DNA of 12,034 nucleotides from Desulfobacterales bacterium (GTDB lineage Bacteria > Desulfobacterota > Desulfobacteria > Desulfobacterales > UBA11574): positions 1 to 12,034 of the forward strand of contig JAAXQD010000221.1 in assembly GCA_012974475.1 (NCBI GenBank), written 5' to 3'. The notes beneath the pieces were generated by a model that was not told the DNA's origin, did not search any database, and was given only the letters and a program-made list of their open reading frames with translations. The position numbers were made by a program, and so were the translations under genes. The stretch's first letter is position 1. Each line of letters opens with the position of its first letter. Positions 1-5,998 of the stretch are shown piece by piece.

Positions 1-290
1 ATACCATTGAAGGTGCACTTGTTTCCGACTGTCTCTATGATGCCGATAAATTCCGTTGGGGACCTGACAACTTTACAGATATGGTGTGGGCCATGGTATC
101 ATACTTTAACATCCCTGTTGTCGAGTTTATGGATCTTTATCCAGAAGGAATGGAAAAACTTGCCAAAATAAAGCACACCTTCAGAACACCCACCGGAAAA
201 AAATACGGCCCCCAGTTTATAGATTTAGGTGTTGCAATTGGCAAAGAACTCTTTAAGGTTATTAATACTGAGTTTGCTCACTTATTATAA
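1..290 (+). CDS. C-terminal end of a probable HD-superfamily protein (5' partial)
   Basis: The reading frame is open from the left edge (first full codon at base 3) to TAA at 288-290, giving about 95 C-terminal residues; the true start lies outside the window. Near the beginning it reads SDCLYDADKFRWGPDNFTD. The LYDADKF part resembles the late 'DAD+hD' aspartate motif that supplies a metal ligand in small HD-fold phosphohydrolases, but the upstream H...HD residues that would prove this are not in the window. The rest is soluble and mixed-charge, with no membrane segment or signal. An internal ATG at 81 has no convincing ribosome binding site, so I treat it as an internal methionine. The HD-fold call is inference from one motif; substrate and pathway are unknown. 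An AT-rich stretch (290-301, a 12-base palindrome) follows the stop. Confidence 0.5.
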   Translation, partial: TIEGALVSDCLYDADKFRWGPDNFTDMVWAMVSYFNIPVVEFMDLYPEGMEKLAKIKHTFRTPTGKKYGPQFIDLGVAIGKELFKVINTEFAHLL

Positions 291-335
291 TTATTAATAA
301 TCCTGATGGATCGAAAATCACACAAGGTATGTTTG

Positions 336-1115
336 ATGAAGGGGGAATCTTCTCGGAGTTGCTTCGCCGGTCTGAATGCCCGATTTTGGGTTACATTCGT
401 TGCAATCACTGCCATAACGATGTTTGGTTTGAGCGCAAATATTGAAGCCGGTGAGAATGATTTGCCGTTTTATCCGGGCGAAAAACTGACGTTTCAGCTT
501 AAATGGACCTTTATACCGGCCGGAGAAGCCGTCCTTGAGGTACTTCCCATAGAAACCATAGAGGGTGTCAAAGCATACCATTTTTTGCTGACGGCAAAAT
601 CGAATTCCTTTATCGATCATTTTTATAAGGTTCGGGACAAAATAGATGCCTATACAGACATTGAGATGACCCATTCGATCCTTTACAAAAAAAAACAGCA
701 GGAAGGCAAAACACATAGACATGTTATTGTAAATTTCGATTGGAAAAATAACAACGCCGTATATTCCACATTGAACGAGAAGCGTCCACCGATTGATATA
801 TTACCCGGATCATTTGACCCATTATCCGCCTTTTATTTTGTCCGCCTTTTTGATCTTGAAAAAAAATCCGCCATCGAACGTCCGGTAACAGATGGGAAGA
901 AATGTATCATTGGCAAGGCAGCTGTTATCAAGAGAGAAACACTTAAACTGGAAGGCGGAACCTATGATACCTATTTAATAGAACCGGAGATCGAACATGT
1001 CGGCGGTGTGTTTGAGAAAAGTAAGGATGCAAAAATCCAGATATGGGTCACAGCGGATCACCGGCGAATTCTTTGGATCTTTCACGTCTGCTGCCCGGCC
1101 CTTTTTGCACCATGA
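336..1115 (+). CDS. DUF3108 family exported protein, 3'-truncated and joined to the next gene
   Basis: The product has an N-terminal signal-like segment: basic residues (K, R, R), then a hydrophobic run (FWVTFVAITAITMFGLSA), then a probable cleavage site near NIEA. The mature part starts with LPFYPGEKLTFQLKW and contains IPAGEAVLEV, YKVRDKIDAYTD and a late IWVTADHRR, the pattern of the DUF3108 family, uncharacterised periplasmic or envelope beta-rich proteins. ATG 336 is preferred over in-frame ATG 306 because AAGG lies 7 bases upstream of 336 and 306 has no such site. The family normally continues after IWVTADHRRIP with about 20 more residues forming the last strands. Here the frame changes into ILWIFHVCCPALFAP and stops, because the DNA from about 1072 onward codes for a CoA-transferase-family protein in another frame. 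The gene is therefore probably broken at its 3' end. The biological role of the family is not known to me. Confidence 0.75.
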   Translation: MKGESSRSCFAGLNARFWVTFVAITAITMFGLSANIEAGENDLPFYPGEKLTFQLKWTFIPAGEAVLEVLPIETIEGVKAYHFLLTAKSNSFIDHFYKVRDKIDAYTDIEMTHSILYKKKQQEGKTHRHVIVNFDWKNNNAVYSTLNEKRPPIDILPGSFDPLSAFYFVRLFDLEKKSAIERPVTDGKKCIIGKAAVIKRETLKLEGGTYDTYLIEPEIEHVGGVFEKSKDAKIQIWVTADHRRILWIFHVCCPALFAP

Positions 1116-2185
1116 TCCTGGCGGACCATGGCGCACGTGTGATCTCGGTGGAGGATAAACGTTTTATGGCAGACGACCTTTTCATTCCCTCCATCAATCG
1201 AAACAAAGAGCATGTGTCTTTAAATCTCAAGACCCCGGAAGGCAAAGAGATCTTTTACCGGCTGGTCGATAAAACAGATATTTTGCTCGAAGGGTTTCGG
1301 CCAGGAGTTGTTCACAGGCTGGGTGTTGACTATGATACGATACGTTCCATCAATCCCAAAATTATTTACTGTTCCATTACGGGTTATGGCCAGACCGGGC
1401 CGCATAAGAATCGAGCCGGACACGACGTGAACTTCCTTGGCCATTCGGGTGTTCTCGATCTTATGGGAGAGCCGGACCGGCCGCCATCCATCCCTGGAGT
1501 CCAGATTGCAGACATTGCAGGAGGGGGAATGAACGCCGCCATCGGCATCCTTCTGGCGCTATGGGCCAGAGAAAGGACCGGAGAAGGTCAGCATATCGAT
1601 ATTGCCATGACCGATGGAATGGCAAGCCTTCTGCCGCTGGTGCTGTTTTTTCATCAACGCACAGGAGATGTCCCAAGGCGCGGTGACTCGCTGTTTTCTC
1701 ATCGTTTCGCGTTTTATAACACCTATGAAACAGCCGATGGCCGCCATATCTCCATCGGTGCGGTGGAGTACCGTTTCTGGAAACAACTTTGTGAATATTT
1801 AGGTGTTCCCGAGTATGTCGCTCTCCAGCATGATGAAAAATGCAGGGAAGAGATTCTCGACTTCATGCGAACCACTTTCAAGAAAAAGACGCTTGCCCAA
1901 TGGGAAACAGAACTTGCCGGCCTTGATGTATGCTGGGGGCGAATACAGAATCTCAAAGAAGTGCTGGAAGATCCCTATTTCAGAGAAAGGGAAATGGTTG
2001 TTGATATCCGGCAAAAAGACGGGGAGAAGAGCAAAACCCTCGGTGTGCCGATTAAGTTGAGTGAAACCGCTGGCTCCATCCGGACACCGCCGGTGGGTTT
2101 TGGAGAAAGCACGGTCTCTATTCTTCAGGAACTCGGTTATACGGAAAACCAGATAAAATCGTTTGCCAAAAAGGGGGTTTTTTAA
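1043..2185 (+). CDS. CaiB/BaiF family protein, AMACR-like (alpha-methylacyl-CoA racemase type), native N-terminus missing
   Basis: This is a family III CoA-transferase/racemase fold protein of 380 residues, close to the AMACR subgroup. LDLSRLLPGPF (from residue 11) is the conserved N-terminal strand and loop. AGHDVNFLGHSG carries H127, QIADIAGGG carries D157 and GAVEYRFW carries E242. These match almost number for number the catalytic His126, Asp156 and Glu241 that I recall for Mycobacterium tuberculosis MCR, so an intact racemase-type active site is likely (inference). Expected chemistry is epimerisation of 2-methyl branched acyl-CoA, or CoA transfer; the substrate is unknown. The first ten residues (MGHSGSPANS) are not family-like: they are the preceding DUF3108 gene read in another frame, replacing the usual start ending in GIKV or GIRV. 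ATG 1043 is the only plausible start in frame and has a poor ribosome binding site (AAGGA 15 bases upstream). The rest of the protein is full length. Confidence 0.85.
   Translation: MGHSGSPANSLDLSRLLPGPFCTMILADHGARVISVEDKRFMADDLFIPSINRNKEHVSLNLKTPEGKEIFYRLVDKTDILLEGFRPGVVHRLGVDYDTIRSINPKIIYCSITGYGQTGPHKNRAGHDVNFLGHSGVLDLMGEPDRPPSIPGVQIADIAGGGMNAAIGILLALWARERTGEGQHIDIAMTDGMASLLPLVLFFHQRTGDVPRRGDSLFSHRFAFYNTYETADGRHISIGAVEYRFWKQLCEYLGVPEYVALQHDEKCREEILDFMRTTFKKKTLAQWETELAGLDVCWGRIQNLKEVLEDPYFREREMVVDIRQKDGEKSKTLGVPIKLSETAGSIRTPPVGFGESTVSILQELGYTENQIKSFAKKGVF
1061..1080 (+). other. Junction where two truncated genes are joined
   Basis: Up to about base 1070 the DNA codes for the conserved DUF3108 segment ending HRRI. 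From 1072 or 1073 it codes, in the frame shifted by two, for the conserved LDLSRLLPGPF of a CaiB/BaiF protein. The expected last ~20 residues of one family, any intergenic spacer, and the first ~10 residues of the other family are all absent, so the breakpoint can be placed within a few bases. No direct repeat, insertion-sequence end or tRNA is visible at the site. A GAATTC hexamer (1066-1071) sits at the join. This could be a genuine deletion in the organism or a clone or assembly chimera. Confidence 0.65.
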
Positions 2186-2215
2186 GGTATCCAATCCCAA
2201 GGGATAGTATACCTT
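2184..2215 (+). other. Hairpin straddling the caiB-like stop codon
   Basis: AAGGTAT (2184-2190) pairs perfectly with ATACCTT (2209-2215), and inside it ATCC (2194-2197) pairs with GGAT (2202-2205) around a CAAG loop, leaving a 3x3 internal loop. The hairpin begins within the TAA stop (2183-2185) and ends about 40 bases before the next gene. No run of T follows, so it is not a classical intrinsic terminator. It may protect the 3' end of the mRNA or partly separate expression of the two genes. It also buries the upstream TTG (2214) that could be taken as a start of the kinase gene. Confidence 0.4.
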
Positions 2216-2258
2216 GATTTGTACCTGTAGAATGCGCTATTTGGAAGGTAGAATGATA

Positions 2259-3815
2259 ATGATTAAAAACATATTGGTGATCGACGATAAAACGGATGAT
2301 TTAAATAATATTACGACCTTATTAAAAGACGTGATCCCTGATTGCCGGGTGATTGCCGTCCGATCCGCTTTGGAGGGGTTAGAACGCGCAAAAACCGAAT
2401 CCCCTGTTGCCATTCTTCTGGGTATTTGCGCACCGGAAATGGAGCGGGATTCGGTTTGTAACCGGCTGAAATCTGACGAAAACACCCAGCGAATTCCGGT
2501 TATTATGATGATGGAGGCCCAATCGGACCCCGATCGTTATGTTAAGGGATTGGACGCCGGCGCTGACGCTTTTTTGAATAAACCGATTACCCGTGCTGAG
2601 TTAAATGCGCAGATCCGCATGGTATCCCGCGTCGATGCATTGGAAAAAGAAAAGACCCAACTTAAAAAGCACCTTCAACAAGCACAGAAAATGGAGGCCA
2701 TTGGAACTTTGGCGGGAGGTATTGCCCATGAATTCAATAATATTCTTTTCCCCATAATCGGCTACACCGAGATGAGCATGTACGATATCCCCGAAAACAG
2801 CAAAACCCGAAAAAATCTGGCAGCCGTCCTAAAAGCAGCCGACCGGGCTAAGGACCTTATTCAACAGATTCTCAGTTTCAGCAGAAAAGGCGGGCATGAT
2901 AAGATTCTTTTAAAAATTCAATATGTTATAAAAGAAACCCTCAGGCTGTTGAGAGCATCGTTGCCGGCAACCATAGAAATCCGCCAGGCAATAGACAACG
3001 CCTGTGCCCCTGTTGCGGCCGATCCGTCGGAAATACAACAGATCTTAATGAACCTTAGCACCAATGCATACCAGGCCATGGAAGAAAAAGGCGGTATACT
3101 GGAGATAACCCTCTCGGAGATAATTATAGATTCCAGCGATGTATCCTCCAATGTGGATCTGAGTCCCGGATCCTACCTGCAACTGACGGTTAAAGATACA
3201 GGCCATGGTATTGAAACGGATCAGATAAAGCATATTTTCGATCCTAACTATCGTATCAACAACCAAAATGAAGGTAAACGAACGGGCCTCGGCATGGTAT
3301 ATGAAATCGTCCAAAGCTATAACGGGGTTATCGACGTTGACAGTAAACCGGACCGGGGGACGACAGTGAGCGTTTATCTGCCGCTGCCCCATCGGAAATC
3401 CGAAATCGTGTCGAATGCATCCACCGATGCCGGTATACCAACGGGCAATGAAACGATTTTGCTGGTTGATGATGAAGAAGATGTGCTTGGGATGATGCAT
3501 TTGATGATGGAGAGACTCGGATACGGCGTTTTCTCAAAGACAAGCAGCATCGAAGCCCTGGAGGAATTCCGCAGAGAACCCGAGAAGTTCGATCTGATTA
3601 TCACCGACCAGACCATGCCCAAGATGACGGGAATGGAGTTGATCGAAAATTTGATGCGCATCCGTTCTGATATTCCGATAATTTTATGTACCGGATTCAA
3701 TGAAAAAATAACGGAAGATACGACCAAGCGTCTCGGGATCGGCGCACTCATCAGTAAGCCGGTCCGAGTGAAAGAGATCGCACTGACGATCCGAGAGGTC
3801 TTGAACCGAAAATAG
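2259..3815 (+). CDS. Soluble hybrid sensor histidine kinase, REC-HisKA-HATPase-REC, with degenerate first receiver
   Basis: The product has 518 residues, no signal peptide and no membrane segment, so it is cytoplasmic. Domains in order: receiver 1-122; short helical linker 125-142; HisKA with KMEAIGTLAGGIAHEFNN (phospho-accepting His157); HATPase_c with N-box NLSTNAYQAM (about 265-274), G1 DTGHG (313-317) and G2 TGLGM (342-346); second receiver 397-518 with DD404-405, phospho-acceptor D450 in IITDQTMP, and K500 in SKP. In the first receiver the acidic pair (DD9-10) and lysine (K108, NKP) remain, but the aspartate is G55 (ILLGICAPEM; GGT at 2421), so it cannot be phosphorylated in the normal way. 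The usual FFTTK segment before G2 is also replaced, by NYRIN. The start is ATG 2259 or 2253: GGAAGG at 2243-2248 is 10 or 4 bases upstream. The REC-HD-GYP gene follows 48 bases later and is a likely partner output protein (inference). Confidence 0.9.
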   Translation: MIKNILVIDDKTDDLNNITTLLKDVIPDCRVIAVRSALEGLERAKTESPVAILLGICAPEMERDSVCNRLKSDENTQRIPVIMMMEAQSDPDRYVKGLDAGADAFLNKPITRAELNAQIRMVSRVDALEKEKTQLKKHLQQAQKMEAIGTLAGGIAHEFNNILFPIIGYTEMSMYDIPENSKTRKNLAAVLKAADRAKDLIQQILSFSRKGGHDKILLKIQYVIKETLRLLRASLPATIEIRQAIDNACAPVAADPSEIQQILMNLSTNAYQAMEEKGGILEITLSEIIIDSSDVSSNVDLSPGSYLQLTVKDTGHGIETDQIKHIFDPNYRINNQNEGKRTGLGMVYEIVQSYNGVIDVDSKPDRGTTVSVYLPLPHRKSEIVSNASTDAGIPTGNETILLVDDEEDVLGMMHLMMERLGYGVFSKTSSIEALEEFRREPEKFDLIITDQTMPKMTGMELIENLMRIRSDIPIILCTGFNEKITEDTTKRLGIGALISKPVRVKEIALTIREVLNRK

Positions 3816-3863
3816 TGTGCAATTTGAAAGCACCGGCAAATTGGCTTTACCCTAGGAGAACAC

Positions 3864-4892
3864 ATGAAAAATTTCCATAAAAGCAGTGGTCACAACTTCC
3901 ATATTTTGGTTGTTGAGGATGATGAACTCATCCGGGATATGATCAAACAAAATGTGGAAAACGCCGGCTATGAATGCACCATCGCTGAAAGCGGGGTGGA
4001 CGCTTTAAAAATCCTGGATGAGGGCAAAAAAAATGTGGATGTCATCCTAACCGATATCAGAATGCCAGGCCTCAATGGCATTGAATTAACCATGAAAGTA
4101 AAAGACAAACATGATTCTGACGTCATCGTTATGACTGGCTTTGCAGAAGACTTTACGTATGAGAAAGTGATTGAAAGCGGCGCAAGCGACTTTTTTCAAA
4201 AACCGATCAACTCCAGAGAATTGATGCTCAGGTTGAAACGGGTCCTCAAAGAGCGCATTCTCTTTGCTGAAAGAAATCAGGCGGATGCGGAACTTAAACA
4301 AAGTTTCGAAAAATTGCGAAGAGCCCAGAACCAAACGGTTGTCGCCCTGGCATCTGCGTCTGAGATCAGGGACCCATACACGTCCGGTCACCAACAGCGC
4401 GTAACCAAGCTGGCGTGTTCCATAGCAGAGAACATGGACCTTTCAGAAAACCTTATTGAAGGACTCCGTATCGCAGGGTTGCTGCATGATATCGGAAAAA
4501 TTTCTGTGCCTGCAGAAATTCTAAGCAAGCCCGGTAAAATAACACAGGACGAATATAACATCATTAAACAGCACTGCCAAATCGGATATGAAATCCTAAA
4601 AGGCATAGAATTCCCATGGCCTGTTGCCCAAATTGTTTTACAGCATCATGAAAAGATGAACGGATCAGGATATCCGTTAGGACTTACCGGCGAAGAAATT
4701 CTTTTGGAAGCAAGAATTCTGACGGTTGCAGACGTAATAGAGGCCATGTCCTCCCATCGTCCTTATCGACCGGGTCTCGGTATAGATAAGGCCCTGGACG
4801 AAGTCATCAACAACAAATCGACTTTTTTCGATCCCGTGGTGGTGGATACCTGCTGGGACCTTTTCTCCAGCGGCAAATTTAAATTCGAGTAA
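3864..4892 (+). CDS. Response regulator with HD-GYP domain, probable cyclic-di-GMP phosphodiesterase
   Basis: The product has 342 residues. An N-terminal receiver (about 12-130) has the acidic residues EDD18-20, phospho-acceptor D64 (ILTDIRMP), T91 (MTGF) and K113 (QKP), so it appears functional. A helical linker (about 130-158) leads to an HD-GYP domain with H176, HD at 208-209 (LLHDIGK), H237, HH at 261-262, GYP at 269-271 and D290 (VADVIEAM). All the usual metal and active-site positions are present, which supports hydrolysis of c-di-GMP to GMP or pGpG. The substrate is inferred from the family. The start is clear: AGGAG at 3854-3858 precedes ATG 3864. The gene lies 48 bases behind the hybrid kinase, so phosphotransfer from that kinase to D64 is a reasonable model. 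It is a RpfG-type architecture with no DNA-binding domain. The next gene is convergent. Confidence 0.93.
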   Translation: MKNFHKSSGHNFHILVVEDDELIRDMIKQNVENAGYECTIAESGVDALKILDEGKKNVDVILTDIRMPGLNGIELTMKVKDKHDSDVIVMTGFAEDFTYEKVIESGASDFFQKPINSRELMLRLKRVLKERILFAERNQADAELKQSFEKLRRAQNQTVVALASASEIRDPYTSGHQQRVTKLACSIAENMDLSENLIEGLRIAGLLHDIGKISVPAEILSKPGKITQDEYNIIKQHCQIGYEILKGIEFPWPVAQIVLQHHEKMNGSGYPLGLTGEEILLEARILTVADVIEAMSSHRPYRPGLGIDKALDEVINNKSTFFDPVVVDTCWDLFSSGKFKFE

Positions 4893-4932
4893 ATATGTTC
4901 TGATTGAATTGCTTACGGTCGCAATTTTAATG

Positions 4933-5130
4933 AGCCTCAGGATAGTTCCATTTTGATCGGGAAGCTGTCTGAGCAAATTAGAGCGCGTTAATGCGAACAG
5001 CAATGAGGGTGTCAAACTTATTGATAATTATCATACGCCCGTCGTGTAATCTAAACACCTTAGACCTGTTCGCTTTTACGCGGTTTTATTTGCGAGTTCT
5101 TGCAGATTAAAACGGAATTATCCTGAGGCT
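4933..5130. repeat. Long imperfect inverted repeat between convergent genes
   Basis: The left arm 4933-5000 and the reverse complement of the right arm 5066-5130 align over nearly their full length with one 3-base gap, about four fifths of positions identical by eye. The outer end AGCCTCAGGATA/TATCCTGAGGCT (12 of 12) and the inner end GCGAACAG/CTGTTCGC (8 of 8) are perfect. Similarity seems to continue inward (GGTGT at 5008-5012, ACACC at 5055-5059). The middle holds a perfect 12-base palindrome TGATAATTATCA (5022-5033), close to the centre of symmetry of the whole element. It contains no credible reading frame. It lies 40 bases after the HD-GYP stop and 38 bases beyond the nth stop. It could be a palindromic intergenic repeat, a miniature transposable element, or a large RNA hairpin ending both transcripts. 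I cannot see another copy in the window. Confidence 0.75.
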
Positions 5131-5137
5131 GAAACGG

Positions 5138-5159
5138 GCAAGGAAACATAGTTCCCTGC
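5138..5159 (-). terminator. Weak hairpin downstream of nth
   Basis: On the minus strand, starting 9 bases after the nth stop, GCAGGGAA (5159-5152) can pair with TTCCTTGC (5145-5138) over 8 positions including one G-U pair, with a 6-base loop. Only a short T stretch (CCGTTTC) follows, so intrinsic termination would be weak. The long inverted repeat begins immediately downstream and may contribute. Confidence 0.35.
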
Positions 5160-5168
5160 TTCAAATAT

Positions 5169-5834
5169 TTAAGCCGGTTTGGCAATTTTATCGGAAGCAT
5201 CGCACAGATCATACAGAGGACAGAGAGCACACGCCGGTTTTCTTGCTTTGCATATGGCCCTTCCAAAATAGATCAGTTGAATGGAAAAGTCGCTCCATTC
5301 CTTTTTGGGAATGACGTCCATCAGATCATACTCAATTTTGACCGGATTGTGATTTCCCGAAAGTCCGAGTCGTTTTGATATTCTTGCCACATGCGTATCG
5401 ACGACAATACCCGGAATATTAAACGCAGTGCCAAGGACCACATTGGCGGTTTTACGTCCCACTCCGGGTAGTTCAACTAATTCACTTAGCGTATTAGGCA
5501 CCTGGCCGTTATATTTTTCAATGAGACTTTTGGCGCAGTTTTTGATATTCTTTGCCTTGTTGCGAAAGTAACCGGTCGGTCGAATCAGCGCCTCGATGGT
5601 CTCGTTCGGGGCACTGGCAAAGTCATCGGGGGTTTTCAGTTTCTTAAACAAATCGCCGGTTACGCCATTGACCTGTTTGTCCGTACATTGAGCAGACAGT
5701 ATGGTTGCCACAAGAAGTTCAAAAGGGGTGTCATAACGGAGTTGCGTTTTGGCATGGGGATAGTCTGTTTTTAGTATTTTTCGAATTTTCAAGACACGGG
5801 CTTTACGGGTATTCAGTTTCATTTTTCTTGACAT
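5169..5834 (-). CDS. nth: Endonuclease III (DNA glycosylase / AP lyase)
   Basis: Base-excision-repair enzyme that removes oxidised pyrimidines and cleaves abasic sites. The product has 221 residues, close to the usual length of about 211. The helix-hairpin-helix LPGVGRKTANVVL (123-135) contains catalytic Lys128, and VVDTHVAR contains catalytic Asp146. The four cysteines C195, C202, C205 and C211 have the spacing C-x6-C-x2-C-x5-C that binds the [4Fe-4S] cluster of the Nth/MutY group. ATSILSAQCTD-type residues of the substrate pocket appear as ATILSAQCTDKQVN (43-56). ATG 5834 is supported by AAGGA six bases upstream on the minus strand; the alternative ATG at 5822 lacks such a site. It is transcribed divergently from the PP-loop gene and converges with the HD-GYP gene. 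Nothing looks damaged. Confidence 0.96.
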   Translation of the reverse strand: MSRKMKLNTRKARVLKIRKILKTDYPHAKTQLRYDTPFELLVATILSAQCTDKQVNGVTGDLFKKLKTPDDFASAPNETIEALIRPTGYFRNKAKNIKNCAKSLIEKYNGQVPNTLSELVELPGVGRKTANVVLGTAFNIPGIVVDTHVARISKRLGLSGNHNPVKIEYDLMDVIPKKEWSDFSIQLIYFGRAICKARKPACALCPLYDLCDASDKIAKPA

Positions 5835-5853
5835 TGTCGATCCTTTTACATTT

Positions 5854-5871
5854 TATCCCCCGCAGGGGATA
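5854..5871. promoter_or_regulatory. Palindrome in the nth / PP-loop divergent region
   Basis: TATCCCC (5854-5860) and GGGGATA (5865-5871) form a perfect 7-base inverted repeat around CGCA, about 20 bases upstream of the nth start and 128 bases before the divergent gene. The position suits an operator or 5'-leader hairpin for nth. On the + strand TAATTTTTG follows, which looks terminator-like, but no + strand gene lies upstream to need one. The function is unknown. Confidence 0.35.
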
Positions 5872-5954
5872 TAATTTTTGGGGTGGGGAATTTTCTTTTT
5901 TAAACCGCTCCGTCGAGAAATAAGGTCTTATCATAAAACCCCCCGGACCCATCA

Positions 5955-5960
5955 TATAAT
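5955..5960 (+). promoter_or_regulatory. Candidate -10 box for the PP-loop gene
   Basis: A perfect TATAAT lies 38 bases before ATG 5999, which would give a leader of about 32 bases. No good -35 hexamer is present 16-18 bases upstream (the region reads like CATAAA) and there is no extended -10 TGn, so this is only a candidate. Confidence 0.35.
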
Positions 5961-5998
5961 TCACTGGGTTTCACAGCACAAAATTATTTCTGCATATC

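Noticed and set aside
290..301. 12-base palindrome ATTATTAATAAT after the first gene
   Set aside because: Composed only of A and T in a very AT-rich stretch, so chance is a sufficient explanation; no T-run terminator structure.
1066..1071. GAATTC (EcoRI site) exactly at the DUF3108/CaiB join, suggesting a ligation artefact
   Set aside because: If both fragments ended in an EcoRI site, the racemase side would read N-S before LDLS, where the family has V or I. The break fits better just after the site. A single hexamer can also occur by chance, so it is not proof of an artefact.
2214..2258. Kinase start at TTG 2214 or ATG 2232
   Set aside because: These add residues not seen in receiver N-termini, lie in or next to a hairpin and lack a ribosome binding site; GGAAGG at 2243-2248 serves ATG 2253/2259.
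4645..4677. HHEKMNGSGYP with N instead of D in the HD-GYP motif as a defective site
   Set aside because: To my knowledge N at this position is common in receiver-linked HD-GYP proteins, and the metal-binding His/Asp and the GYP residues are all present.
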